A DNA stretch of 45,698 nucleotides, taken from Arthrobacter sp. 131MFCol6.1. Its GTDB lineage: Bacteria; Actinomycetota; Actinomycetes; Actinomycetales; Micrococcaceae. Numbering within the stretch: position 1 is the stretch's first letter; each line of letters starts with the position of its first letter. Positions 16,695-26,300 of the stretch are shown here, piece by piece. Location of the stretch: positions 305,556-351,253 of the forward strand of contig NZ_KB895542.1 in assembly GCF_000374925.1 (NCBI RefSeq). Direction: 5' to 3'. A program made the translations under genes and the position numbers. The notes beneath the pieces are model-generated. The model searched no databases and was not told the origin of the DNA. It saw only the letters and a list, made by a program, of their open reading frames with translations.

Positions 16695-17791
16695 ACACGG
16701 CCCCCGAGACCCCGAACGCCCCGCTCGATTCCACACCCACGGCGCCGGTGGGACCCCACCGCATCCTCCTGGGCCTGAACACCTTCGGCGACGTCGGGGT
16801 CTTCCCGGACGGCCATCCCGTCCCGCACGCCCAGGTGCTGCGCCAGCTCCTGGAACAGGCTGAACTCGCGGACCAGATCGGCCTGCACGCCTTCGCGGTG
16901 GGGGAGCACCACCGCCGCGACTTCGCGGTCTCCGCCCCGGAGGTCTTCCTGGCCGCGGCGGCCGCCCGCACGAAGAACATCCGGCTCGGCTCGGCCGTGA
17001 CAGTGCTCAGCTCCGATGACCCGATCCGGGTGTTCCAGCGCTTCGCCACCGTGGACGCCATCTCCGGCGGCCGGGCAGAGGTCATGCTGGGCCGGGGGTC
17101 CTTCATCGAGTCCTTCCCGCTGTTCGGCCTGGACCTGGCCGACTACGAGGTCCTTTTCGAGGAAAAGCTCGAGCTCTTCGACAAGGTCCGGGCGCAGAAA
17201 CCGGTCCACTGGGAGGGACGCACCCGGCCGGCCATCAGCGGCCTGAGCGTCTATCCGCCGCTGGAACACCACCTTCTGCCGACCTGGATCGGCGTCGGCG
17301 GGACCCCCGAGTCGGTGCTGCGCTGCGCCGAGTACGGCTACCCGATCATCTTCGCGATCATCGGCGGCCAGCCGCGGTCCTTCGCGCCCCTGGCAAACCT
17401 CTACCGGGAAGCCATGGCCAAGTACGGGCACCAGATGCAGCAAATGGCCACGCATTCGCCGGGCCACGTTGCCGCCACGGATGAGGAAGCCCGGGAGGAG
17501 TTCTTCCCGCACTGGCTCGATCAGCGCAACAGGATCGGGGCCGAACGCGGCTGGGGCCCGGCCAGCCGCGGCGAGTTCGACGCGATGTGTACGCCCGAGG
17601 GAGCCCTCTACGTCGGGTCGCCGGAAACCGTGGCCTCGAAGATCGCCCTGCTCAAAAAGAACCTGGGCGTGGACCGCTTTGATCTCAAGTACAGCAACGG
17701 CACCCTGCCGCACACGGCCATGATGCGCTCGATTGAACTGTTCGGCACCGAAGTGGCGCCCCGCGTGGCCGCGCTTCTGGCCGCGAACTGA
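16691..17791 (+). CDS. LLM class flavin-dependent oxidoreductase in the heme operon
   Basis: This 366-residue protein belongs to the bacterial luciferase-like monooxygenase (F420/FMN) superfamily: [14 protein letters not shown] near the start, then [37 protein letters not shown] and [20 protein letters not shown], followed by [18 protein letters not shown]. Partner flavin and substrate cannot be told from sequence. The ATG overlaps the hemB stop (ATGA), so its translation is coupled to hemB, and hemL follows 45 bases later. This placement suggests a role connected with tetrapyrroles, or simply hitch-hiking. The last ten codons and the stop are repeated downstream as a 16-bp tandem array. Confidence 0.88.
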   Translation: MNTAPETPNAPLDSTPTAPVGPHRILLGLNTFGDVGVFPDGHPVPHAQVLRQLLEQAELADQIGLHAFAVGEHHRRDFAVSAPEVFLAAAAARTKNIRLGSAVTVLSSDDPIRVFQRFATVDAISGGRAEVMLGRGSFIESFPLFGLDLADYEVLFEEKLELFDKVRAQKPVHWEGRTRPAISGLSVYPPLEHHLLPTWIGVGGTPESVLRCAEYGYPIIFAIIGGQPRSFAPLANLYREAMAKYGHQMQQMATHSPGHVAATDEEAREEFFPHWLDQRNRIGAERGWGPASRGEFDAMCTPEGALYVGSPETVASKIALLKKNLGVDRFDLKYSNGTLPHTAMMRSIELFGTEVAPRVAALLAAN

Positions 17792-17823
17792 ACTGGCCGC
17801 GAACTGAGCTCGCCGCGAACTGA
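17779..17823 (+). repeat. 16-bp tandem repeats copying the stop codon of the LLM gene
   Basis: GGCCGCGAACTGAACT (17779-17794, containing the TGA stop at 17789-17791), GGCCGCGAACTGAGCT (17795-17810) and CGCCGCGAACTGA (17811-17823) follow one another. The array fills the space up to the hemL ribosome binding region. Confidence 0.85.
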
Positions 17824-17836
17824 AAGAATAGGAACC

Positions 17837-19168
17837 ATGACTTCCAGCATGCCTCGCAACGAGGAACTCTTTGACCGAGCCCGCCAGCTGATGCCGGGCG
17901 GCGTGAACTCACCCGTGCGCGCCTTCGGCTCCGTGGGCGGGACGCCGCGGTTCATGGTGTCCGCCAAGGGTGCCTACCTAACCGACGCCGACGGTGCCGA
18001 CTACGTCGACCTCGTCTGCTCCTGGGGCCCGGCGCTGCTGGGGCACGCCCACCCGGAGGTCCTGGCAGCCGTGCACGCCGCCGTCGACCGCGGGCTCTCC
18101 TTCGGAGCTTCGACGCCGGACGAGGCAAACCTCGCCGCCATCGTCAAGGAGCGCGTCCCGGCCGCCGAGCGCGTCCGGATGGTCTCCACCGGCACCGAGG
18201 CGACCATGACGGCCGTCCGGCTGGCCCGCGGCTTCACCGGCCGCAACCTCATCATCAAGTTCGCCGGCTGCTACCACGGCCACCTCGACGGCCTCCTTGC
18301 CGCCGCAGGCTCCGGCCTGGCGACCCTCGCGCTGCCCGGCTCGGCCGGTGTCACCGCCGCCACTGCCGCCGAGACCCTCGTGCTGCCCTACAACGACCTC
18401 GGCGCCGTCGAGGCCGCCTTCGCCAAGCACGGTGACAGCATTGCCGCCGTCATCACCGAAGCCGCTCCCGCCAACATGGGCGTTGTCACCCCCGGCGACG
18501 GCTTCAACTCCGGCCTCTCCCGGATCACCCGCGAGCACGGCGCCCTGCTGATCCTCGACGAGGTCCTGACCGGCTTCCGGACCGGCTACTCCGGCTACTG
18601 GGGCCTCACCGGAGGCGCCGCCGGCGCCGCCGAGCCGTGGACCCCGGACCTGCTGACGTTCGGGAAGGTGATTGGCGGCGGCATGCCGACAGCGGCCCTC
18701 GCCGGGCGCGCGGAGGTCATGGACTACCTGGCGCCCCTGGGCCCCGTCTACCAGGCCGGGACGCTGAGCGGTAACCCGGTGGCCATGGCCGCCGGGGTCG
18801 CAACCCTCACGCATGCCACCCCCGAAGTCTATTCGTTCGTGGATGCCCGCTCGCTGGAACTCTCTGCGGCGCTGTCCTCCGCGCTCGATGCGGCCGGCGT
18901 GGACCACTCCATCCAGCGCGCAGGCAACCTGTTCTCGGTGGCCTTCGGCACGGGCGCCCGTGGTGTCCACAACTACGACGACGCCCAGGGCCAGGAAGTA
19001 TTCCGCTACGCCCCGTTCTTCCACTCCATGCTGGACTCCGGCGTCTACCTGCCGCCGTCGGTCTTCGAGGCCTGGTTCCTCTCCGCCGCGCACGACGACA
19101 CCGCGATGAACCGGATCTTCGACGCCCTCCCGGCAGCGGCGAAAGCGGCGGCCGGCGCCAGGCCATAG
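17837..19168 (+). CDS. hemL: Glutamate-1-semialdehyde 2,1-aminomutase
   Basis: HemL is a PLP enzyme that converts glutamate-1-semialdehyde (made by HemA) to 5-aminolevulinate, the HemB substrate. The 443-residue protein shows [11 protein letters not shown] near the start, [19 protein letters not shown], the [14 protein letters not shown] loop, [12 protein letters not shown] with the PLP-binding Asp241, and [14 protein letters not shown] with the PLP lysine Lys277. The ATG is 45 bp beyond the LLM stop, with AGGAA just upstream. A 19-bp-stem terminator follows the gene, closing the heme cluster. Confidence 0.96.
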   Translation: MTSSMPRNEELFDRARQLMPGGVNSPVRAFGSVGGTPRFMVSAKGAYLTDADGADYVDLVCSWGPALLGHAHPEVLAAVHAAVDRGLSFGASTPDEANLAAIVKERVPAAERVRMVSTGTEATMTAVRLARGFTGRNLIIKFAGCYHGHLDGLLAAAGSGLATLALPGSAGVTAATAAETLVLPYNDLGAVEAAFAKHGDSIAAVITEAAPANMGVVTPGDGFNSGLSRITREHGALLILDEVLTGFRTGYSGYWGLTGGAAGAAEPWTPDLLTFGKVIGGGMPTAALAGRAEVMDYLAPLGPVYQAGTLSGNPVAMAAGVATLTHATPEVYSFVDARSLELSAALSSALDAAGVDHSIQRAGNLFSVAFGTGARGVHNYDDAQGQEVFRYAPFFHSMLDSGVYLPPSVFEAWFLSAAHDDTAMNRIFDALPAAAKAAAGARP

Positions 19169-19189
19169 CCTGCAGCTCTTTAACGAGTT

Positions 19190-19231
19190 AACGACTGATG
19201 GCACCCGCTGTTGCGGGTGCCATCAGTCGTT
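19190..19231. terminator. 19-bp-stem bidirectional terminator between hemL and the ABC transporter
   Basis: The left arm AACGACTGATGGCACCCGC at 19190-19208 pairs perfectly with 19213-19231 around a TGTT loop. It lies between two convergent genes with only 86 bp between their stops. The T tail is short on both strands. The size and symmetry suit a terminator used from both sides. Confidence 0.9.
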
Positions 19232-19254
19232 TAAGTTGCCTTGGCGCTGGCGAA

Positions 19255-19992
19255 CTACAGAACGTCCGCGAGGAACCCCTGCAGCCGCTCGGTCCGCGGG
19301 CTGGTAAAGATTTGTTCCGGCGGACCGGACTCGACGACGACGCCGGCGTCCATGAACGTCACGGTGTCCGAGACATTGCGGGAGAAGCCCATCTCGTGGG
19401 TCACCACCACCATGGTCATGCCGCCCTTGGCGAGGTCGGCCATCAGCGCCAGCACCCCCTTGACGAGCTCCGGATCGAGGGCTGAGGTGGCCTCATCGAA
19501 GAACATCACCTCCGGCTTCATGGCCAGGGCGCGGGCAATGGCGACGCGCTGCTGCTGGCCGCCGGAGAGGTTGGCAGGACGGGCGTCGGCCTTGTGCTTG
19601 AGCCCCACGAGGTCGAGCTGCTCGAGCGCCTCGGCCCGGGCCTGCTCGGCCGGCAGTTTGCGCAGCTTCCGCAGCGCCAGCGAGACGTTGTCCACCACGG
19701 TCTTGTGCGGGAACAGGTTGAACTGCTGGAACACCATGCCGATCCGCTGGCGCAGCTCGTCCGGGTTGTCCTTCAGGACCGAGCGGCCATCGAGCAGGAT
19801 GTCGCCCTGGTCCGGTTCGATCAGGCGGTTCATGACACGCAGGAGCGTGGACTTCCCTGAGCCGGAGGGACCGATCACCGAGGCCGTGGTGCCCGTCGGG
19901 ACGTCCAGGTCGATGCCGCGCAGGACATGGTTAGTGCCGAAGGACAAATGCAGGTTCTTGCCGGTCAGCGAGCCGGAGGCGAATTCGCTCAA
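19255..19992 (-). CDS. Amino acid ABC transporter ATP-binding protein
   Basis: This 245-residue ATPase powers a polar amino-acid importer. Walker A is GPSGSGKST (41-49), the Q-loop [12 protein letters not shown], the signature LSGGQQQR (142-149), Walker [14 protein letters not shown] and the H-loop VVVTHEMGF. The sequence pattern is that of the GlnQ/HisP family (PAAT). It overlaps the upstream permease gene as ATGA and forms one leftward operon with the permease and the substrate-binding lipoprotein. The substrate is unknown; glutamine, glutamate or another polar amino acid is most likely. Confidence 0.93.
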   Translation of the reverse strand: MSEFASGSLTGKNLHLSFGTNHVLRGIDLDVPTGTTASVIGPSGSGKSTLLRVMNRLIEPDQGDILLDGRSVLKDNPDELRQRIGMVFQQFNLFPHKTVVDNVSLALRKLRKLPAEQARAEALEQLDLVGLKHKADARPANLSGGQQQRVAIARALAMKPEVMFFDEATSALDPELVKGVLALMADLAKGGMTMVVVTHEMGFSRNVSDTVTFMDAGVVVESGPPEQIFTSPRTERLQGFLADVL

Positions 19993-20753
19993 GGCTGAGC
20001 TCCCTTCCCGATCAGGGCGGCGGCGTCGTCCGGCTGCTGTTTCTCCGGACGGCCGGTCCGCAGGCGGTTGTCGATGTAGTTGACCAAGTGGGTGAGCGGA
20101 ACGGTCAGGATGAGGTACATGAACGCCGCGGCCATCAGGGGCGACAGGTTGCCCGTGTTGGCGGCGGCGTCGTTACCGATCCGGAAGATCTCGCGTTGGC
20201 TGGCGAGCAGGCCGAGCAGATAGATCAGGGAGGAGTCCTTGATCAGCGTGATGAACTGGTTGACCAGGGCCGGCAGCACGCGCCGGACGCCCTGCGGAAT
20301 CACCACGAGGCGCATGGATGAGTTATAGCTGAATCCCAGTGCACGGGAGGCTTCCAGCTGGCCCTTTTCCACGCTCTGGATGCCTGAGCGGAAGATTTCG
20401 CCGATGTAGGCCGACGCCATGAGCGTCAGGGCGAAGATGGCGAGCGGGAACGGGTTCGTGGATCCGGTCAGTTCCCGGACCACGGGCCCGAGCCCGATGC
20501 CGATCAGCAGGATGACCACAATCGCGGGGACCCCGCGGAACACATCCGTATAGATCCGCGACAGCCACCGGAGCGGCGTGCTGCGGGACGTGCCCATGAT
20601 GGCCAGGACCATGCCCAGGATGCACCCGAGCACACCCGAGGCGATCGCCAGGATCAGGGTGTTGCGCAGGCCGACCGTAAGCATTTGCGGCAGGACGGCT
20701 GCTATCGCCTCCCAGTCGAAGAAGCTGCCTATGAGTTGATCGAGTGCATCCAT
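19989..20753 (-). CDS. Amino acid ABC transporter permease
   Basis: The 254-residue protein has about five transmembrane helices and the EAA loop [21 protein letters not shown], where the ATPase docks, followed by a [19 protein letters not shown] segment typical of the HisM/GlnP group. It is a single permease and so probably works as a homodimer. Its stop overlaps the ATPase start, and its start is three bases after the stop of the binding-protein gene. Confidence 0.93.
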   Translation of the reverse strand: MDALDQLIGSFFDWEAIAAVLPQMLTVGLRNTLILAIASGVLGCILGMVLAIMGTSRSTPLRWLSRIYTDVFRGVPAIVVILLIGIGLGPVVRELTGSTNPFPLAIFALTLMASAYIGEIFRSGIQSVEKGQLEASRALGFSYNSSMRLVVIPQGVRRVLPALVNQFITLIKDSSLIYLLGLLASQREIFRIGNDAAANTGNLSPLMAAAFMYLILTVPLTHLVNYIDNRLRTGRPEKQQPDDAAALIGKGAQP

Positions 20754-20756
20754 GGA

Positions 20757-21692
20757 CTAGGACTTCGGAACAGTGACGGCCTTGGAACCCGGGGACCACG
20801 TGGCCGGGGTCTCGCGGTCCGGGTACCATTCCTTGGTCAGCTTGGACCAGGTGCCGTCGGCGATGACGGCGTCGAGGCCGGAGTTCAGCGCGTCAATGAG
20901 CGGCTGGTTTTCCTTGTTCACGGCGTACGCGGTGAAGTTCTGGGTGTTCACGACCGACTCGGCGATGACAGTGCCGTCGCCTTCCTTGACCTGGCCGGTG
21001 GCCTGCTGGGACGGAGCGACCCAGGCGTCGACCTGGCCGTTCTTCACGTTGGCGTAGGCGGTGTTGTAGTCCTCAAAGCGGACCGGCTCGATCTGGAGGG
21101 TGTTGGTGACGTAGTCATCCTGCACCGTGCCCTGGACCACGGCGATGCGGGTGTCCTTGGTCAGGTCCTTGAATCCCTTGATGTTGGAGTCCTTCTTGGC
21201 GACCACGGCCATGTAGCCAAAGTCGTAACCGTTGGTGAAGCCAACGGTCTTGCGTCGGGCGTCAGTGGTTGAAATCGAGGAAGAACCGAGGTCGAACTGC
21301 TTGTTCTGGACCTGGGCGAGCAGCGACGCGAAGCCGGTGGCCTTGAACTCCACCTTGAGGCCCAGCTTGTCCGCGACGGCGCGCAGGAGCTCGTTGTCGT
21401 AGCCGGTGAATTTGCCCGACTGGTCGATGTAGATGTTCGGCGGCGCGTCCGAAAGGGTTCCCACAGTCAGGGTTCCATCGGTGATCAGGCCGAGCTTGGA
21501 CTTGTCGATCTGGTCCAGGGGAGTGACGTCCTTGGTGGTGTATTTGTCCAAGGACTTCTGGTCGCTGCCCTGGAGGGCATCCGTCGGTGACGCCGTTGAC
21601 TGGGCCGAACCGCCGCCGCAGGCTGCAAGGGAAACCGCCACGGCGATGGCCACGGGAACGGTGGTCAGCCACTTCAAGGCTTTGCTTTTCAT
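20757..21692 (-). CDS. Amino acid ABC transporter substrate-binding lipoprotein
   Basis: The protein has 311 residues from the ATG at 21692 (a GTG at 21695 is in frame and would add one). A basic start and hydrophobic core lead to the lipobox SLAAC with Cys25, so it is anchored to the outer face of the membrane. The mature part is a family 3 solute-binding protein: TLTVGTLSDAPPNIYID, KFTGYDNELLRAVADKLG, VEFKATGFASLLAQVQNKQF and RRKTVGFTNGYDFGYM, ending WSKLTKEWYPD. It is the first gene of the leftward operon. The ligand cannot be told from sequence. Confidence 0.92.
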   Translation of the reverse strand: MKSKALKWLTTVPVAIAVAVSLAACGGGSAQSTASPTDALQGSDQKSLDKYTTKDVTPLDQIDKSKLGLITDGTLTVGTLSDAPPNIYIDQSGKFTGYDNELLRAVADKLGLKVEFKATGFASLLAQVQNKQFDLGSSSISTTDARRKTVGFTNGYDFGYMAVVAKKDSNIKGFKDLTKDTRIAVVQGTVQDDYVTNTLQIEPVRFEDYNTAYANVKNGQVDAWVAPSQQATGQVKEGDGTVIAESVVNTQNFTAYAVNKENQPLIDALNSGLDAVIADGTWSKLTKEWYPDRETPATWSPGSKAVTVPKS

Positions 21693-21695
21693 CAC

Positions 21696-22101
21696 GCAAT
21701 CACTTTCGTCTGAAATTCAGTGGGTCGCGGGAGGCTCATCGGGCCCCCGGCCGCTGGCTTGGGCGCCGGGTGGAGCAGACACGCCGCGAAAGATAATTGT
21801 GTCATCCGACGTGGGCGCCCATTCAATCCGAACAAATCAGGGCTGGCGTGTGCGTTCTGCGAACTATCTTCAGGGTCATGCGTGATCGGCGGTGATCCTG
21901 ATAGTGCTGGCGCTCCGGCGCGGAATCATCGGCGCCGGAGCGGGCGGCCGGTGGACGCCACGGGCGGTGTGACCTCCGTCGCAATCACTGGATTTGCGCG
22001 CAGCGGGGGACTAGTTAAGCCGTTCCGCCGGCGAACGTTTCGTTTTAAGAAGTGTTCCCGCGCCGGCGACCGGGCGTCCGGAATCCCGGCGTTCCGAAAT
22101 C
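21696..22101. other. 406-bp intergenic region with an 11-bp-stem inverted repeat
   Basis: No gene is supported here. The stretch must hold the promoter of the leftward ABC operon, and its left part is relatively AT-rich (ATAATTGTGTCAT at 21791-21803), but I cannot place -35 and -10 boxes with confidence. CGCTCCGGCGC at 21911-21921 pairs with 21932-21942 across a 10-base loop. This could terminate the leftward exonuclease transcript or act as an operator. Confidence 0.5.
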
Positions 22102-22812
22102 CTAGAAGTCGCCCCGGCTGGCATCCTCGGGAGGCAGGACGGGCCAGTCGCCTTCGATCACGGCGGCTGGCTTCGTCTTGCGCAGGTAGCTTTGGAAGTC
22201 CGCGGCCTGGGCCGAGGCCCATTCGACCTGGAGCTGGTGCAGGTTGCTCGCCGGCATCCTGAGCTTGGGGAATTTTCCGGCCATGGCATCGAGCATCCGA
22301 AGGGTTGCCAGGGCATCGGCCGCGGAGGTGTGCGCGTTGTCCAGATTGACGCCGTACTCCTCGCACAAGGCGGTGAGGGTGCGCTTGCCCTTGCGGTACC
22401 GGTCCACCTGCTTGTTCATGACATACGGATCCAGCACGGGGAAGCGGCTCAACTGCGGGACGCCGTAGCGGGCCGATTCGGCGGCGAGCACGGTGAAGTC
22501 GTAGCTGGCGTTGAAGGCGATGACCGGCACACCCGTGTCGAAGAGCTCCTGGAGCACGGCGGCGACCTCCCGCGTCACTTCCGCGGCGGGGCGGCCTTCG
22601 CTGCGGGCCTTCTCGGTGGTGACGCCGTGGATGTCGCTGGCCTCGGTGGGAATCTCAACGCCGGGGTCGGCGAGCCACTCGTGTTCCTGGACGATCCCGC
22701 CGTCGGAGTCCACCACGGTGATGGATGCTGTGACAATCCGCGCCGCGCGGGAGTTCCGCCCGGTGGTTTCGAGGTCGAAGGCTGCGCGGGGGAGGGTGTT
22801 CCAAGTGCTCAT
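22102..22812 (-). CDS. DEDDh 3'-5' exonuclease (DnaQ/epsilon-like)
   Basis: The 236-residue protein carries all three exonuclease motifs: FDLETTG (ExoI, Asp and Glu), NASYDFTVLA (ExoII Asp) and HTSAADALATLRML (ExoIII His and Asp). Ordering and spacing fit the DnaQ-like RNase T/epsilon family. A C-terminal extension of about 55 residues (QLQVEWASAQAADFQSYLR) has no recognised domain. It may act in proofreading, repair or RNA turnover. TACGGT six bases before the ATG predicts a leaderless transcript. It is divergent from the alkyltransferase-like gene, with 97 bp between starts. Confidence 0.88.
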   Translation of the reverse strand: MSTWNTLPRAAFDLETTGRNSRAARIVTASITVVDSDGGIVQEHEWLADPGVEIPTEASDIHGVTTEKARSEGRPAAEVTREVAAVLQELFDTGVPVIAFNASYDFTVLAAESARYGVPQLSRFPVLDPYVMNKQVDRYRKGKRTLTALCEEYGVNLDNAHTSAADALATLRMLDAMAGKFPKLRMPASNLHQLQVEWASAQAADFQSYLRKTKPAAVIEGDWPVLPPEDASRGDF

Positions 22813-22818
22813 GCTTCA

Positions 22819-22824
22819 ACCGTA
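22819..22824 (-). promoter_or_regulatory. Putative -10 element of the exonuclease gene (leaderless)
   Basis: On the minus strand TACGGT is followed by TGAAGC and the ATG at 22812. The six-base spacing puts the transcription start on the initiation codon. Confidence 0.5.
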
Positions 22825-22897
22825 ACTGCTGCCACTGACAGTTCCTGACCGCCGTTCCCGCGTGCCGCCCGGACACGGTCCCGGGGTCCGGAACGGC

Positions 22898-22903
22898 TAG
22901 GCT
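22898..22903 (+). promoter_or_regulatory. Putative -10 element of the alkyltransferase-adnA-adnB operon (leaderless)
   Basis: TAGGCT is followed by GGACCG and the ATG at 22910, six bases later. No clear -35 box is seen. All three downstream genes are overlapping, so this would be the operon promoter. Confidence 0.5.
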
Positions 22904-22909
22904 GGACCG

Positions 22910-23326
22910 ATGCGGACGGAGTATGTGGAGGCGGTGCTGGAGCTCGTGGCGTTGATCCCGGCCGGCACGGCGGTGGCCTACGGCGACGTTGCGGAACTCC
23001 TCGGCGCCGGCGGCCCTCGCCAGGTCGGTTCGGTCATGAGCCACTATGGCAGCAGCGTGCCCTGGTGGCGCGTCCTGAAATCCAGCGGGGACGCCCCGCC
23101 CGGCCTGGAGCACGAGGCATTGGGCCTTTATCTGCAGGAGGGGACGCCGCTGCTGGGCCGCTACGACGACTTCCGCCGGACCGGCGAGGGACGCTGGCGT
23201 GTTGACCTGGCCGCCGGCCGCTGGGCGCCCACCGAGGCCGACTTCGACCGGATCGATGCCATCGCGGAGCGGCTCGAGCGGGAGTCGCATAAATTGTCGG
23301 TACCCGATGATGAAATGACTGTGTGA
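22910..23326 (+). CDS. Alkyltransferase-like (ATL) DNA-binding protein, MGMT family
   Basis: The 138-residue protein has the DNA-binding domain of O6-alkylguanine-DNA alkyltransferase: IPAGTAVAYGDVAELLG, then GGPRQVGSVMSHYGSSVPWWRVLKSSG. The active-site Pro-Cys-His-Arg-Val is replaced by Pro-Trp-Trp-Arg-Val (Trp52), so it cannot accept an alkyl group. Known ATL proteins bind O6-alkylguanine, flip it and recruit nucleotide excision repair; here the second Trp replaces the usual His as well. A 50-residue C-terminal extension (GEGRWRVDLAAGRWAPTEADF) follows, as in mycobacterial Rv3204. The stop overlaps the adnA GTG (GTGA), so production is coupled to a double-strand-break resection enzyme. Confidence 0.9.
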   Translation: MRTEYVEAVLELVALIPAGTAVAYGDVAELLGAGGPRQVGSVMSHYGSSVPWWRVLKSSGDAPPGLEHEALGLYLQEGTPLLGRYDDFRRTGEGRWRVDLAAGRWAPTEADFDRIDAIAERLERESHKLSVPDDEMTV

Positions 23327-26300
23327 GTACCCCCAGCCACCTCGAACCAAGCCTGCAGCGGTCCGGGTCCCGACCCCTTCCCGGGGCGGGGCACGCAACG
23401 GGAGCAGGGTTGCGCCTGTTGCCGCCCCGGACCCACCACAGTGCGGTCCCGGTGCTGTCGCCGGACCAGCTCGCCGCCGTCGAGGTCCCGCCCGGCTCGG
23501 GCCCCGTGCTGGTGCCCGGCGCACCCGGCACCGGCAAGTCGACGGTCCTGGTCGAGGCCGCCGTCCGCCGCACCCTGCGCGACGGCCTGGATCCGGAGCG
23601 GATGCTCATCCTGGCTCCCGGTCGGCTCGCCGCGGATACGCTCCGCGACCGGTTCACGGCCCGCCTGGACCGGAGCCTGAGCACGACGCCGGCGCGGACC
23701 TGGGCGTCATACGCCTTCGATCTGATCCGCCGTGCCAAGGCCGAAGGCCTCCTGCCGCTTCCGCGCCAGCCGAAGCTGCTCTCCGGTCCGGAACAGGACC
23801 TGATCATCAAGGAACTGCTGGAGGGCCATGCGCTGCCCGGCCTCGAACTGCCCTGGCCCGAGGACCTGGACGCCGCCCTGCGGACCCGCGGTTTCCGGCA
23901 GGAAGTGCGCCAGCTCTTTGACCGGATCATCGAATCCGGGCGGACGGCCGAGGACCTTGTAGCCTTGGCGCGGCAGTGCAACCGGCCGGACTGGATTCCG
24001 GCGGCCGCACTGTACTCCGAGTACCGCGATGTCCTGGACCTGCGCATGCCCGAGGCCTTCGACCCCGCCGGCATCATCACTGCCGCGCGCCAGATCTTCC
24101 AGGACTCGCCCGATTTCCTCGCCGCCGAACGCGACCGCCTCCAGCTGATTCTCGTGGACGACATCCAGGAGGCGAACCCGGCGGTCTTCGAATTGCTCGC
24201 AGACATCGCCGCCGGCAAGGACGCCATCATCACTGCCTCGCCGGACACCGTGGTTCAGGGCTTCCGCGGGGCACGTCCCGATCTCGTAGCGGAGCTTCCC
24301 GGCCTCCTGGCCCCTGACGGAGCGATCCTGGAACGTCCGTTGTGGACCGCGCATCGGCAGGTACCGGCTGTGGCAGAGGCTTGGCTGTCGGTGGCCGGGC
24401 GCATCTCCCGCAGGTCCGGCGGCCAGTCTGCCCGCCGGCTCGAACGGCCCGAACCAGTACCGGCGCCGGACGGGCAACCAGTCCCGACGCCGGAGGGAAC
24501 AGCAGACGGCCGCGCGGGGACGGTCGAGGCGCACCTGCTGCCGTCCCCGGTCCATGAGCTGCGGTATGTGGCCCAGCGGATCCTTGAAGCCCAGCTGAAC
24601 GACGCCCGGGAACTAGGGGACATCGCCGTGATCGTGCGCAACGGCGGCCAACTCAGCCAGTTGCAGCGGTACCTGGCCGGGCAGGGGATTCCGGTCCGGA
24701 TTCCCGTCGCCGAATCCGCCGTCCGGGACGAGGTCGCGGTCCGTCCGCTGCTCGATGCCTATGCGGTGGCCCTGGACCCTGCCGCGCTCACACCCGAGTC
24801 AGCCGTGTCCCTGCTGACGTCCCGGATAGGCGGCGCCACGTCGATTGAACTGCGGAGGCTGCGGCAGTCGCTGCGCCGGGAGGAACTCCTCGGCGGCGGC
24901 GGACGCACCAGCGACGCCCTCCTGGTCGAGGCCCTGCTGGAGCCGGGAGCGTTGGCAACGCTGGGCATCGAGGGGCACTCGGCCCGCCGGGTCGCCCGGA
25001 TGATCGCCGCGGGGCGCGAGGCCGCCGGGGCCCCCGGAGGCAACGCCGAAACTGTGCTCTGGGCGCTCTGGCATTCCACCGGCCTGGCCTCCCGCTGGAC
25101 CGACGCAGCCCTCGCGGGAGGATCTGCCGGTGCCCGGGCCGACCGTGACCTTGACGCCATGATGGCGCTGTTCCATACGGCGGAACGCTTTGTGGACCAG
25201 CTGCCGGGGTCCGGCCCGGAGCAGTTCCTTGAATACCTGCTCAGCCAGGAACTTCCCATGGATACCCTTGCGGCGCGGGCGCAGCTGGAAGACGCGGTGG
25301 AGCTCATGACCCCTGCCAGCGCGGCCGGCCGCGAATGGCCGGTGGTGATTGTGCCCGGACTTCAGGAAGGCGTGTGGCCCAACACCCGGTTGCGCGGCGA
25401 GCTGCTCGGCAGCACGTTGTTCGCCGACGCCGTCGAGCACGGCGTGGAGTATGCGCTGCGCCTGGATCCCCAGAGCCGGTTGCGCGAAATCCGTTATGAC
25501 GAGCTCCGGAGCTTTTCCACGGCAGTGTCGCGCGCCCGGGAGGTGCTGATCTGCACGGCGGTGTCCTCGGAGGATGAGCAGCCGTCCTCGTTCCTGGACT
25601 ATGTGGCGCCGCTGCGGCCGGGGCAGGACCGCCGGGGCTTTACCCCGGTCGAGCGCCCCCTGACCCTCCGGGCGCTGGTCGCGGAACTGCGCCAGTACGC
25701 CCAGTTCGACCCGAGGGCGGCCGAATCGGCGGAAGCCGCGGCCGTGCTGGGAGGCTTGGCCACGGCCCAGCCGCCGGTTCCGGGCGCGCACCCCGCGAGC
25801 TGGTGGGGGTTGGCGGAGTTGTCCTCGGCGGAGCCGGTGGTTCCGCCGGGCGGCACCGTGTTCGTGTCGCCCTCGAAGGTCGAAACCGTGCAGAAATCGC
25901 CGCTGGACTGGTTTGTCCAGGCCGCCGGCGGAGAAGCCGCAACCGATTTTGCCCGCAGTCTGGGAACGCTGGTCCACGCCATCGCGCAGGACATGCCGGA
26001 CGCCTCGGGAAGCGAATACGTTGCCGAACTCGTCCGGCGCTGGCCCACACTGGGGATGAAGGACAACTGGGAAGGCAAACTGGACTTCCAGCGAGCCGAG
26101 TCCATGGTCCGCAAGCTCGCCCAGTATGTCCTCGTGATGCGCAGCGAGGGCCGGAGCCTGGTCGGCGTCGAACAGGATTTTGAGGTGAAGCTGCCGGACG
26201 TTCCGGCGGAGGCCACTGCCTCGCAGGCCGGATCCGATCCCGGCGACGGCGGGAGCACCGGTCCGGCGCGGCCGGCCGTGCTCCGGGGCCAGGTCGACCG

